Below are positions 26,791 through 35,276 of a DNA stretch of 64,000 nt, in pieces (positions within the stretch are counted from its first letter, which is position 1; the number at the start of each line of letters is the position of its first letter). A model generated the notes under the pieces. The model made no database searches. It saw only the letters and a list, made by a program, of their open reading frames with translations, and was not told the DNA's origin. The translations under genes and the position numbers were made by a program. Source of the stretch: Pyxidicoccus sp. MSG2. Lineage in GTDB: Bacteria > Myxococcota > Myxococcia > Myxococcales > Myxococcaceae. The stretch covers positions 12,835,001 to 12,899,000 of the forward strand of contig NZ_JAPNKC010000001.1 of the NCBI RefSeq assembly GCF_026626705.1, read 5' to 3'.

Positions 26791-27738
26791 TCACGGGTGC
26801 GCGGGGAACGAAGCCTCCGCGCGCGACGCCAGCCACGGCCGCACCTTCGCCTCGAGGTACTCGCGAACCGTCACGGGGCGAAGCCGGGTGAATTCCGCGT
26901 TGGCGGGACTGCGCAGCCGTCCCCGCCCCGCGAGCTGCAGCAGCAGGTGCGGCTGCATGAGCCCCTCGCGGGCCGCGCCCTCCGGGGCGCTCGTACGCGC
27001 GAGGTGGCGGCGGAGGTCCTCCACCGTGCCACGGCAGACGCGCTGGAGCTGCCGGCCCGTGAGCTCCTCGTAGAGCCGCGAGACTTCATTCACCGTCACC
27101 ACGTCCCCGACGAGCTCCAGGCGCCGGCCCTCCGCGCGCGGGTCCACCACGGCCTGCGCCACCCACCGGGCCACGTCGCCCATCGCGGTGACGTCGAAGG
27201 ACTCGTCGCCGGTGCCCCAGTACGCCACGTGCCCGCGCTCCAAATCGAACACGTGCGCCAGGGGCGACAGCGCCACTTCCATGAAGGCACCGCAGAGGAT
27301 GAACGTGTGCCGCACGCCGCTGCGCTCCACGGCGTCCGCGACGCGCCGGTGCAGGTCCAGCTGCGCGTCCTCGCCCTCGCTGAGCTGGAAGAAGTCCGGC
27401 GAGTAGTCCGAGGGGATGAAGCGCATGACGCCGTGCCGCCGCGCCACGTCCAGCAGCCGGAGCTGACCGTCCACCATGACGTCCTCTCCGCCGCGCACGG
27501 CGGAGAGGACCACGTCCACGCCCTCCACCGCCGAGTCGAGCGAGCGCACGTCCTGGAGCGAGCCCTCGACGAGTGTCACGCCCTGGTCCGCGAGCCCGTC
27601 CAGCGACTCGGGCCGCGTGCCCGGGCGCACCAGCACATGCAGGCGGATACCGGGCCGGAAGAGGAGCGCCGAAGCGAGTCGATGCCCGAACTGGCCCGTG
27701 CCTCCCACCAGCAGGACGTGCGTGGCCTCGGTGTCCAT
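26791..27738 (-). CDS. NmrA-like NAD(P)-binding protein
   Basis: A 315-residue protein with a Rossmann fold starting HVLLVGGTGQFGHRLA (GGxGxxG near residues 12-17), DVVLSAVRGG, and a RFIPSDYSPDF segment where the YxxxK of active short-chain reductases is replaced, as in NmrA and isoflavone-reductase-like atypical SDRs. Members act as redox-sensing regulators or reductases of aromatic compounds. GAGGAG before ATG 27738 supports the start. It converges on the small lipoprotein gene and is followed upstream by two tRNA genes on the same strand, with their own terminator between. Confidence 0.85.
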   Translation of the reverse strand: MDTEATHVLLVGGTGQFGHRLASALLFRPGIRLHVLVRPGTRPESLDGLADQGVTLVEGSLQDVRSLDSAVEGVDVVLSAVRGGEDVMVDGQLRLLDVARRHGVMRFIPSDYSPDFFQLSEGEDAQLDLHRRVADAVERSGVRHTFILCGAFMEVALSPLAHVFDLERGHVAYWGTGDESFDVTAMGDVARWVAQAVVDPRAEGRRLELVGDVVTVNEVSRLYEELTGRQLQRVCRGTVEDLRRHLARTSAPEGAAREGLMQPHLLLQLAGRGRLRSPANAEFTRLRPVTVREYLEAKVRPWLASRAEASFPAHP

Positions 27739-27908
27739 CGTCCGCTCCTCCTCACCGGCAGGCAGGCGCGGAGAAGACGTCCGTCCACGCATGCCGCCCA
27801 CACCGGGAAGATGGAGCGTGGGGCGGGCAGTGACTGCGCGGTGCGCGGGGCCGCCCCTGGTCCGGACGAGGGACGAGCAGGAGTCCTGGCGGCGGGCGCA
27901 CAAAAGCA

Positions 27909-27944
27909 ATCGGCCCGGTCATCCAGGAGGATGACCGGGCCGAT
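27909..27944 (-). terminator. intrinsic terminator after the distal initiator tRNA gene
   Basis: ATCGGCCCGGTCATCC (27909-27924) and GGATGACCGGGCCGAT (27929-27944) form a perfect 16-bp stem with an AGGA loop. On the minus strand it starts five bases after the tRNA 3' end and is followed by TGCTTTTG, a short T tract. Confidence 0.85.
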
Positions 27945-27948
27945 CCGA

Positions 27949-28023
<75 letters not shown>

Positions 28024-28054
28024 TCATGTTGTGTCTGTCTTCGAACCGCTGAGT

Positions 28055-28076
28055 CCCGGCCTTCATTCCGGCCGGG
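28055..28076 (-). promoter_or_regulatory. hairpin between the two initiator tRNA genes
   Basis: CCCGGCC (28055-28061) pairs with GGCCGGG (28070-28076). There is no T tract. It is likely a processing or pausing structure in a shared precursor rather than a terminator. Confidence 0.4.
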
Positions 28077-28091
28077 CTTCAGGTGCTACGA

Positions 28092-28166
<75 letters not shown>

Positions 28167-28187
28167 TCAGTGGTTGCGGCGAGGGGG

Positions 28188-28216
28188 TTAGTACCGTCCC
28201 CGCTCTGGAGCGTCAA
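28188..28216 (-). promoter_or_regulatory. promoter of the initiator tRNA pair
   Basis: On the minus strand, TTGACG (28216-28211) and TACTAA (28193-28188) are 17 bases apart. The start site would be near 28181, about 15 bases before the tRNA 5' end. It directly follows the terminator of the S1-domain gene. Confidence 0.6.
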
Positions 28217-28219
28217 CAC

Positions 28220-28261
28220 CTTTCTCCGCGCTGCGCCATTCGGTGCGCAGCGCGGAGAAAG
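28220..28261 (-). terminator. 17-bp perfect stem-loop after the S1-domain gene
   Basis: CTTTCTCCGCGCTGCGC (28220-28236) and GCGCAGCGCGGAGAAAG (28245-28261) are perfectly complementary with an 8-base loop, starting five bases after the stop codon of the S1-domain gene. It separates that gene from the tRNA promoter. There is no long T tract. Confidence 0.75.
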
Positions 28262-28266
28262 GAGCG

Positions 28267-30303
28267 TTACTTGCGCATCTTTCCGAGCAGGTCGGCGAAG
28301 GTGCCGAAGCCCTTCTTGCCCGCGGCCTGTCCCTGCGGCTGCTGCGTCTTCTGCCAGGCCTCGACCTCGGCGCGCTCCTCCGCGCGCTGCGCGGCGGTGA
28401 CGGAGAGGCGGATCTTCCCGGCCGGGTCGATGTCGAGGATGGCGACCTTCACCTCCTGGCCGAGCGAGTAGTGCTTGCGCAGGTCGGTGCCGCGCTCGGT
28501 GCCCGTCTCGCTCGCGGGGAGCAGGCCCTTGCCGCCAGCGAACTGGAGGAACACGCCGTACGGCTCGATGCGGTCCACCTTGCCGACGACGACGTCGCCC
28601 ACCTTGGGACGGGGCGCGGCGGGCTGACGGGCCGCGGCGGGCGCGGCGCTGGCGGCGGCGGCGGGGGCCACACGCTCCTCGGGAGGACGCTGCGCCTCCT
28701 CCTCGGAGATGCGGCGCAGGCCGATGCGCTTGTCGTTGGCGTCGATCTTCTCGACGGCGACCCAGATGACCTCACCCTCCTTCACCACGTCGCGCGGGTG
28801 CGCGATGCGGCGGTCGCTCAGCGCGGAGATGTGCACGAGGCCATCCACGCCGGGGCGCAGCTCCACGAAGGCGCCGAAGGGCTGCAGGCGGACGACCTTG
28901 CCCTGCAGACGGTCGCCTTCCTTGATCTCGGAGATGGCCTTCTTGAAGGGGTCCTCCATGCGCGCGCGCATGGACAGGGTGATGCGCTCCTTCTGCTTGC
29001 TCTTGTCGGGCGAGTTGGGCTGAGCGGCCTCCATGCGGAGGATCTCCACCTCGACCTCGTCACCGGCGTTGACCACCTCGGACGGGTGACCGACGCGCGT
29101 GTACGAGAGCTCGGAGACGGGAATCATGCCCTCCACGCCGCCCAGGTCGACGAACACGCCGAAGTCGCGCACGCCGGAGACCTTGCCCTTGACGACCTTG
29201 CCCTCGGACAGGTTCTTGCGCGTCTCCGAGGCCAGCTTCCGCTGCTCCTCTTCGAGCAGCGCCCGGCGCGACAGCACCACGTTGCGATCACGAACCTCGG
29301 TGACGCGGAACTGGAGCTTCTCGCCGATGAACTGGTCCGGCTTCTCCACGAAGCGCAGGTCCAGCTGGCTGATGGGGCAGAAGGCGCGGATGTCGCCGAT
29401 GGCGACCTCCACCCCGCCCTTGTTCACGCTCAGCACCATGCCCTCCACGGGCATGCCGGAGGCGCGAGCCTCGGCCAGCATGGCCATGGACGCGCTGCCC
29501 TTGGCGAGCGCGCGCGACAGCAGGATGCCCTTGGCGCCCACCTCGATGACGTGGGCCTCGAGGCTGTCACCCACGCCGAAGCGGAGGATGCCCTCGTCGT
29601 CCTTGAGCTCGCGCAGCTCGATCATCGCCTCGCTCTTGGCGGACCCCTCCAGCGACACGAACGCGGTGTCCGCGCCGAGCTGGAAGATGGTGCCCTTGAC
29701 CTTCTCGCCCACGCGCACGCCGCGGCGGCCCGGAGCACCGCCCTGCGCCTCGAACATCTCGGCGAAGGACTGGGACTCGGCGACCTCCTCGTACAGCGCG
29801 CTGGAGGGCGCCGGAGTCACCGGGCGCGGAGCGGGCGTGGGAGCCGGCGTCGTCGCGGCGGAGGCCTCGGCGGCGGCGGTCGTCTCCTCGGCCGTCGCGG
29901 TGGCGTCGGCGGGCTTCTCGTCCGAGAGGCCCCGCGTCTCGATGGCACCCGATGCGCGCTTCACGACCACCATGGGGCCGGACGGGCGGCGCTCGCCGCC
30001 ACCGCTCCCGCCACCGCGGCGCTCGCCGCCCCGGTCACCGCCAGGACGAGGAGGACGGTCGCCACGCGGGGCGCCACCCTCGGGCCGGGGCGACGCTTCG
30101 CGCTCGCCACGACCTCCGCGGTCGCCACCTCGGTCGCCACCACGCTCACCACCGCGGCCACCTCCGCGCCCACCCCGGTCCCCGTCCCGGCCACTGCCCC
30201 CAGAGGGGATGCCGAGCATCACATCACCGAAGGTAGCCTTCGGCTTCTTGGGACCCATCCCGCCCGGACCGCCCGAATTGGAACCGCTCTTCTCGTCGCT
30301 CAC
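28267..30303 (-). CDS. five-S1-domain RNA-binding protein with an RGG-rich N-terminus
   Basis: A 678-residue protein. Residues 1-110 are low-complexity with many RGG and GDRGG boxes; residues 110-190 are an Ala/Thr/Pro linker. Five S1 (OB-fold) domains follow: VGEKVKGTIFQLG (~195), GMPVEGMVLSVNKGG (~280), EGKVVKGKVSGVRDFGVFV (~365), EGDRLQGKVVRLQPFGAFVEL (~460) and VGDVVVGKVDRIEPYGVFL (~590). This resembles ribosomal protein S1 but is not a standard rpsA: a disordered RGG region in front of S1 domains is unusual and suggests an RNA chaperone or condensate-forming translation factor. The leader has a small GGCTTC/GAAGCC hairpin (30336-30351). Its neighbours are the initiator tRNAs, perhaps by chance. 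Confidence 0.85.
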   Translation of the reverse strand: MSDEKSGSNSGGPGGMGPKKPKATFGDVMLGIPSGGSGRDGDRGGRGGGRGGERGGDRGGDRGGRGEREASPRPEGGAPRGDRPPRPGGDRGGERRGGGSGGGERRPSGPMVVVKRASGAIETRGLSDEKPADATATAEETTAAAEASAATTPAPTPAPRPVTPAPSSALYEEVAESQSFAEMFEAQGGAPGRRGVRVGEKVKGTIFQLGADTAFVSLEGSAKSEAMIELRELKDDEGILRFGVGDSLEAHVIEVGAKGILLSRALAKGSASMAMLAEARASGMPVEGMVLSVNKGGVEVAIGDIRAFCPISQLDLRFVEKPDQFIGEKLQFRVTEVRDRNVVLSRRALLEEEQRKLASETRKNLSEGKVVKGKVSGVRDFGVFVDLGGVEGMIPVSELSYTRVGHPSEVVNAGDEVEVEILRMEAAQPNSPDKSKQKERITLSMRARMEDPFKKAISEIKEGDRLQGKVVRLQPFGAFVELRPGVDGLVHISALSDRRIAHPRDVVKEGEVIWVAVEKIDANDKRIGLRRISEEEAQRPPEERVAPAAAASAAPAAARQPAAPRPKVGDVVVGKVDRIEPYGVFLQFAGGKGLLPASETGTERGTDLRKHYSLGQEVKVAILDIDPAGKIRLSVTAAQRAEERAEVEAWQKTQQPQGQAAGKKGFGTFADLLGKMRK

Positions 30304-30540
30304 TGCCGAGACCTTCCTGAGACGAATTCGACCCTGGCTTCCCGAGAAGCCGGGCCCCGGTGAAAAAGGCGGCGCACTCTACACGCGCGCCAACTCCGGA
30401 GGAAGCCAGATGACGCGCACGCCGTGTGGGCCGTTGCTTCGTTGTTGAACGGAGGCAGCGCGTCAAGCCATCCCACGAGCACTGTTTGCCACTCAAAGAT
30501 GCGCCGCCCGGTCCGTCAGGAGCCGAGTATTCGCGGGTGG

Positions 30541-32238
30541 TTAGCGCACCAGCCGGAGCTTGCGACCGACCTTGCGGAAGACGGCCCCTGCCTCCGGGAC
30601 ACCCAGGGCCGCGGCGAGTGCGAAATAAACAATCCCGAAGGGGACGGCCGTGGCCAGGAAGCCCAGCGCGGGGTGCAGCCGGGGGGGCACGAGCAGGCCG
30701 CCCCCCCACTCCGCCTCCACGCCGGGCATGGGACCAAGAAGGGACGCGAGGCCCAGCTTGATGCCCAGCCCCACGAGCCCGGCGACCCCTGCCGCGGTCC
30801 ACAGCCGGGGCAGCAGTCCGGAAGGCACGCCGACCGGGCCAATCTGCTTCACGAGCTTGCGACGGAGCAGGCTGGACTCCAGCCAGGCCACCATGCCGCC
30901 CGCCAGGGTGAGCCCCAGCGCGCCCAGGTAGTCCGGCAGGCCCACCCACCCCGGGAGCTTCAGGCCCAGGAGCCACGCGCCCAGGGCGCCCACGGACACT
31001 CGCACCACCGCGAAGCGCAGGGGCGTCTTCGGATCCTTCAGCGCGTAGAAGGCGGAGGCGTAGAGCCGGCCCACGGTGGAGGCCACCAGGCCCACCGACG
31101 CGCCCATCAACAGGTACCAGAGGTAGCGCGAGTCGGCCGCGTTGAAGCGGCCCGTCTGCAGGAGCGCCGCGGCCACCATGTCCCCGAGGAAGAGGAACGC
31201 GGCGGCGGAGGGCACCACCCAGAAGGCGATGCGCCGCGCGCCGTTGCCGATGCGCTCGCGCAGCTTCGCGGCCACGTCCTGGCCCTCACCCGAGGCGCGG
31301 GACATCTCCGGCAATTCCGCGGCGGACACCGCCATGCCGAAGAGGCTCACCGGGATGAGGTAGAGGGTCTGCGCGTACAGCAGCGAGGACACCGCGCGGT
31401 TGGAGATGAGCGTGGCGAAGGCGGTGTCCACCCACGCGCTGAACTGCACCACGCCGCGCCCCAGCACCACGGGGCCGAAGTTCTTCAGCACCTGGCGCAC
31501 GGACGCGCTCGCCAGCGACAGCGTCGGGCGGAAGCCCCCCAACAGCCGCAGCGTCGAGGGCACCTGCACCGCGAACTGGAGGAAGCAGCCCAGCACCACA
31601 CCGTAGGCGAGCACCTCCACCAGCCGGTCCTCGGTGTAGCGGCCACCGGCGAAGACGAGCGTGAGGATGATGGCGATGTTCCACACCACCGGCGCCAGGT
31701 ACGACAGCAGGAAGCGGCGGTGGCTGTTGAGGATGCCCAGGCACCACGCGCTCAGCACCAGCATGCCCGTGCCGGGGAAGAGGATGCGGACCACGCGGAT
31801 GGCCAGCTCCCGCGAGTGGCCCTCGAAGCCCGGAGCGATGAGGTCCACCAGCAGCGGCGTGGCGAGCATGCCCGCGGCCACCATCACCGCGGTGACCAGC
31901 GACAGCAGGCCGAACACCGCGCCGGCCACGCGGTCCGCCTCCTTCGTCTCGTCGCGGCCCAGCAGCCCCGCGTAGACGGGGATGAACGAGCCGGAGAGGA
32001 CTCCCTCGCCGAAGAGGTTCTGCAGGAAGTTGGGAATGCGCAGCGCCGCCTTGAAGACGGCGGCTGCGTCCGCGTTGCCGAGGTAGTGCGCGAAGACGCG
32101 CTCGCGCACCAGGCCCATCAACCGTGAGGCGAGGATGCCGGTAGCGACGAGCAGCGCGCCCCTGCCTCCCGGGCGCGCGGACTGGGAAGGCGCGGTGGGC
32201 GGCGGCGGCGAGGAGGACGCGGGCATGGAGGCAGTCAC
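30541..32238 (-). CDS. murJ: lipid II flippase MurJ (MviN)
   Basis: A 565-residue protein with about 14 membrane helices of the MOP superfamily. Signature segments are GILASRLMGLVRERVFAHYLG, FLQNLFGEGVLSGSFIPVYAG and the Arg/Asp-lined cavity residues expected for lipid II flipping. It moves the peptidoglycan precursor across the inner membrane. The first codon in frame is GTG 32238; ATG 32226 (MPASSS) is equally possible, and neither has a clear ribosome-binding site. A TAGAGT box at 32254-32249 would place the transcript start almost at GTG 32238. It is divergent from the encapsulin operon, with 105 bp between starts. Confidence 0.93.
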   Translation of the reverse strand: MTASMPASSSPPPPTAPSQSARPGGRGALLVATGILASRLMGLVRERVFAHYLGNADAAAVFKAALRIPNFLQNLFGEGVLSGSFIPVYAGLLGRDETKEADRVAGAVFGLLSLVTAVMVAAGMLATPLLVDLIAPGFEGHSRELAIRVVRILFPGTGMLVLSAWCLGILNSHRRFLLSYLAPVVWNIAIILTLVFAGGRYTEDRLVEVLAYGVVLGCFLQFAVQVPSTLRLLGGFRPTLSLASASVRQVLKNFGPVVLGRGVVQFSAWVDTAFATLISNRAVSSLLYAQTLYLIPVSLFGMAVSAAELPEMSRASGEGQDVAAKLRERIGNGARRIAFWVVPSAAAFLFLGDMVAAALLQTGRFNAADSRYLWYLLMGASVGLVASTVGRLYASAFYALKDPKTPLRFAVVRVSVGALGAWLLGLKLPGWVGLPDYLGALGLTLAGGMVAWLESSLLRRKLVKQIGPVGVPSGLLPRLWTAAGVAGLVGLGIKLGLASLLGPMPGVEAEWGGGLLVPPRLHPALGFLATAVPFGIVYFALAAALGVPEAGAVFRKVGRKLRLVR

Positions 32239-32305
32239 CAGGGCGCGGGACTCTATGCGCGGCGTTGAGTGGCATGAAGCGCGAAACCCGGGCAGCCTCT
32301 TTCAC

Positions 32306-32334
32306 TTGACGCTACCTCGCCAGGTTGCCAGGGT
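32306..32334 (+). promoter_or_regulatory. candidate promoter of the encapsulin operon
   Basis: TTGACG (32306-32311) stands 17 bases before CAGGGT (32329-32334), a poor -10. The implied start is about 32341, next to the cargo gene start codon, so the message would be leaderless; no Shine-Dalgarno sequence is seen there. Confidence 0.3.
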
Positions 32335-32343
32335 CCGGTGCCA

Positions 32344-32826
32344 ATGGCCGGAACCCCCGACAGCGACCTGGACGACGTGGCGCGCATCCGCCGCGTGCTG
32401 GCCCGCGAGCTCGAGACCATCAACGAATACGAGGCCTTCGCCCGAGCCTCTTCGTCTCCCGACGTCCGCGCCTTCTTCCAGCACCTGGCCGCCGAGGAGA
32501 AGGAGCACGTCTCCGAGGCCGTCCACATGCTGCGCCTGCTGGACAGCGGCCAGGACGCCCACTTCACCAGCCCCGTGGCCACCGGACACTTCGAGGGCAC
32601 CGCCGCGGGTGCGCCCGCCGCCCCCGCCGCGCCGGCACGGGCTGCCCCGCCCGCGCCCGCCGCGGTGAGTGGCCGCAACGGCCGCCCTCCCCTGGAACCC
32701 CTCACGTCGCTGCCCCCGCAGCGGCTCATGTACGGCCTGCCTGCCCCGCCGCCCGCGGTGGAGTCCCACCCGCTCACCGTCGGCTCGCTCCGCCGGGGTG
32801 GTGGCGGTGGTGGCAACGGTCGCTGA
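32344..32826 (+). CDS. encB: encapsulated ferritin-like cargo protein (EncB-like)
   Basis: A 160-residue protein from ATG 32344; GTG 32338 would add two residues. The N-terminal 70 residues form a helical hairpin with ferritin ligands (ETINEYEAF on helix 1 and EEKEH on helix 2), which dimerise to make an iron ferroxidase site in encapsulated ferritins. An Ala/Pro-rich disordered linker follows. HPLTVGSLRR near the C-terminus (about residues 142-151) is the cargo-loading peptide that docks inside the shell, here followed by a glycine tail. It sits 41 bp ahead of the shell gene. The role is to oxidise and feed iron into the nanocompartment, guarding against iron and oxidative stress. Confidence 0.9.
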   Translation: MAGTPDSDLDDVARIRRVLARELETINEYEAFARASSSPDVRAFFQHLAAEEKEHVSEAVHMLRLLDSGQDAHFTSPVATGHFEGTAAGAPAAPAAPARAAPPAPAAVSGRNGRPPLEPLTSLPPQRLMYGLPAPPPAVESHPLTVGSLRRGGGGGGNGR

Positions 32827-32867
32827 CGTCCCCTTTCTCTCCTTGTTGACCTTCTGGAGAACATCCG

Positions 32868-33752
32868 ATGCCTGACTTCCTTGGACATGCCGAGAACCCC
32901 CTCCGTGAAGAGGAGTGGGCGCGCCTGAATGAAACCGTCATCCAGGTCGCACGGCGGTCGCTGGTCGGCCGTCGCATCCTGGACATCTACGGTCCGCTGG
33001 GCGCGGGCGTGCAGACGGTGCCCTACGACGAGTTCCAGGGCGTGTCCCCCGGCGCGGTGGACATCGTCGGCGAGCAGGAGACCGCGATGGTCTTCACCGA
33101 CGCGCGCAAGTTCAAGACCATCCCCATCCTCTACAAGGACTTCCTGCTGCACTGGCGCGACATCGAGGCCGCGCGCACGCACAACATGCCGCTGGACGTG
33201 TCCGCCGCCGCGGGCGCCGCCGCGCTGTGCGCGCAGCAGGAGGACGAGCTCATCTTCTACGGCGACGCGCGCCTGGGCTACGAAGGCCTGATGACCGCCA
33301 ACGGCCGGCTCACCGTGCCGCTCGGCGACTGGACGGTGGCGGGCGGTGGCTTCCAGGCCATCGTCGACTCCACGCGCAAGCTGAACGAGCACGGCCACTT
33401 CGGCCCCTACGCCGTGGTGCTGTCGCCGCGGCTGTACTCGCAGCTGCACCGCATCTACGAGAAGACGGGCGTGCTGGAGATTGAAACCATCCGCCAGCTC
33501 GCGTCGGACGGCGTCTACCAGTCCAACCGCCTGCGCGGGGACTCCGGCGTGGTGGTGTCCACCGGCCGGGAGAACATGGACCTCGCCGTGTCCATGGACA
33601 TGGTGGCCGCGTACCTGGGCGCCTCGCGGATGAACCATCCGTTCCGCGTGCTGGAGGCGCTGCTCTTGCGCATCAAGCACCCGGACGCCATCTGCACCCT
33701 CGAGGGCCCCGGCGCCGCCGCCGCGCCGCCCGCCCCCACGCATCGCCGCTAG
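32868..33752 (+). CDS. encA: encapsulin shell protein (EncA-like)
   Basis: A 294-residue HK97-fold shell protein that starts MPDFLGHAENPLREEEWARL, essentially the M. xanthus EncA N-terminus. Other segments match that family along the whole length: RRILDIYGPLGAGVQTVPYD, KDFLLHWRDIEAAR and SYVAAYLGASRMNHPFRV-like strands. A GGAG seven bases before ATG 32868 is the ribosome-binding site. It assembles into an icosahedral compartment loaded with ferritin-like cargo; M. xanthus EncA forms a large iron-storing shell. The C-terminus carries a short extra Ala/Pro tail (GAAAAPPAPTHRR). A response regulator gene starts 20 bp downstream. Confidence 0.95.
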   Translation: MPDFLGHAENPLREEEWARLNETVIQVARRSLVGRRILDIYGPLGAGVQTVPYDEFQGVSPGAVDIVGEQETAMVFTDARKFKTIPILYKDFLLHWRDIEAARTHNMPLDVSAAAGAAALCAQQEDELIFYGDARLGYEGLMTANGRLTVPLGDWTVAGGGFQAIVDSTRKLNEHGHFGPYAVVLSPRLYSQLHRIYEKTGVLEIETIRQLASDGVYQSNRLRGDSGVVVSTGRENMDLAVSMDMVAAYLGASRMNHPFRVLEALLLRIKHPDAICTLEGPGAAAAPPAPTHRR

Positions 33753-33772
33753 CCCGCGCCCTGACAGCCCTC

Positions 33773-35197
33773 ATGGCAAAGGTCCTGGTCATCGACGACG
33801 AGGCGAACCTGCGAAAGGTGCTCGCCGCGATGCTGCGCCGGGACGGCTTCGACGTCACGGTCGCGGAGAATGGCGAGCAGGGGCTCGCCGAGTTTCACAA
33901 GAACGGCGCGGACATCGTGGTGACGGACCTGGTGATGCCCAAGGTGGGCGGCATGGAGGTGCTGGGCACCGTCCGCGCCGCCAACCCGGACGTGCCGGTC
34001 ATCATCATCACCGCGCACGGCACCGTGGACTCGGCCGTGGACGCCATCAAGGCCGGCGCGTTCGACTACATCACCAAGCCCTTCGACCAGGCGGAGCTGT
34101 CCTCCGTCGTCGCGAAGGCCGCCAAGACGAACGAGAGCGCCCGCCGCTCCGTGCGTCCGGACGTCAAGGCGCGCGCCGCCATCATCGGGGACTCGCCGCA
34201 GATTCAAGAGGTCTACAAGATCATCGACAAGGTGGCGGACACGCCCTCCACGGTGCTCATCACCGGAGAGAGCGGTACCGGCAAGGAGCTCATCGCCACC
34301 GCGCTGCACGGGGCGTCCAGCCGGCGCGACAAGCCGTTCATCAAGATCAACTGCGCGGCCATCCCCGCCACGCTGCTGGAGAGCGAGCTGTTCGGCTACG
34401 AGCGCGGTGCCTTCACCGGCGCCGTCACCTCCAAGCCCGGCCGCTTCGAGCTGGCCGACGAGGGCACCCTCTTCCTGGACGAGATTGGCGAAATCCCGGT
34501 GGAGATGCAGGTGAAGCTGCTGCGCGCGCTGCAGGAAGGCGAGTTCGAGCGCGTGGGCGGCATCAAGACCACCCGCGTGGACGTGCGCCTCGTGGCGGCC
34601 ACCAACCGCGACCTCCAGGCGGAAATCGAGGCGGGCCGCTTCCGGAAGGATTTGTACTACCGGCTGGCGGTGGTCCCCATCACCCTGCCCGCCCTGCGCG
34701 AGCGCCGCAGCGACATCCCCATGCTCGCGCGGCACTTCCTGGACAAATACAACCGGCGCCTCAACAAGAAGATCGAAGGCATCACCGACGACGCCATGGC
34801 CCTGCTCCAGGCCTATGCGTGGCCGGGCAACATCCGCGAACTGGAGAACCTCATCGAGCGCGTGCTGCTCTTCGCGGACGGCCCCTTCATCACCGGGAAG
34901 GACCTGCCGGAGCCGGTCCGCAGCGGAGCGGGCGTGCAGGCGGGCGCCGTGTCGTCCTCCTCCTCGCCGTCCATGGAGGTTCCCACGGGTGAGGTGGGCC
35001 TCAAGGACATCGTCCGCATGAAGGCGGCCGAGCTGGAGCGGGACCTCATCGTGAAGAAGCTGGATGAGACGGGCGGCAACGTCACGCGGGCTGCCCGCCT
35101 GCTTCAAATCAGCCGGAAGTCGCTGCAGACGAAGATGAAGGAATTCGGCCTGCGCGACACCACGCCCGATGGGCAGGACGACGGCTCCGACGAATAG
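33773..35197 (+). CDS. sigma-54-dependent response regulator (NtrC family)
   Basis: A 474-residue protein with three domains: receiver (residues 1-120, phospho-acceptor Asp52 in VVTDLVMPK), AAA+ sigma-54 activator (about 140-380, Walker A GESGTGKE, the sigma-54 contact loop GAFTGA, and FLDEIGEIP), and a Fis-type helix-turn-helix at the end (NVTRAARLLQISRKSLQTKM). It remodels sigma-54 RNA polymerase at enhancer-dependent promoters when phosphorylated. No histidine kinase is nearby, so it is an orphan. It begins 20 bp after the encapsulin shell gene and is probably co-transcribed with it, but no sigma-54 promoter is visible at the operon itself. Confidence 0.93.
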   Translation: MAKVLVIDDEANLRKVLAAMLRRDGFDVTVAENGEQGLAEFHKNGADIVVTDLVMPKVGGMEVLGTVRAANPDVPVIIITAHGTVDSAVDAIKAGAFDYITKPFDQAELSSVVAKAAKTNESARRSVRPDVKARAAIIGDSPQIQEVYKIIDKVADTPSTVLITGESGTGKELIATALHGASSRRDKPFIKINCAAIPATLLESELFGYERGAFTGAVTSKPGRFELADEGTLFLDEIGEIPVEMQVKLLRALQEGEFERVGGIKTTRVDVRLVAATNRDLQAEIEAGRFRKDLYYRLAVVPITLPALRERRSDIPMLARHFLDKYNRRLNKKIEGITDDAMALLQAYAWPGNIRELENLIERVLLFADGPFITGKDLPEPVRSGAGVQAGAVSSSSSPSMEVPTGEVGLKDIVRMKAAELERDLIVKKLDETGGNVTRAARLLQISRKSLQTKMKEFGLRDTTPDGQDDGSDE

Positions 35198-35276
35198 CCT
35201 CCGCGCGGAGGCGGAATTCCTTCGCGCGCGCGTCGGTTTCGGGCCGGCCCACTCTTTTCAAACCCAGGGAGCTTGA

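Noticed and set aside
32270..32285. Possible sigma-54 promoter ahead of the encapsulin operon (TGGCAT-5-GCGAA)
   Set aside because: The -24 part is close, but the -12 element lacks the essential TTGC/TGC, so it does not qualify even with an NtrC-type regulator nearby.
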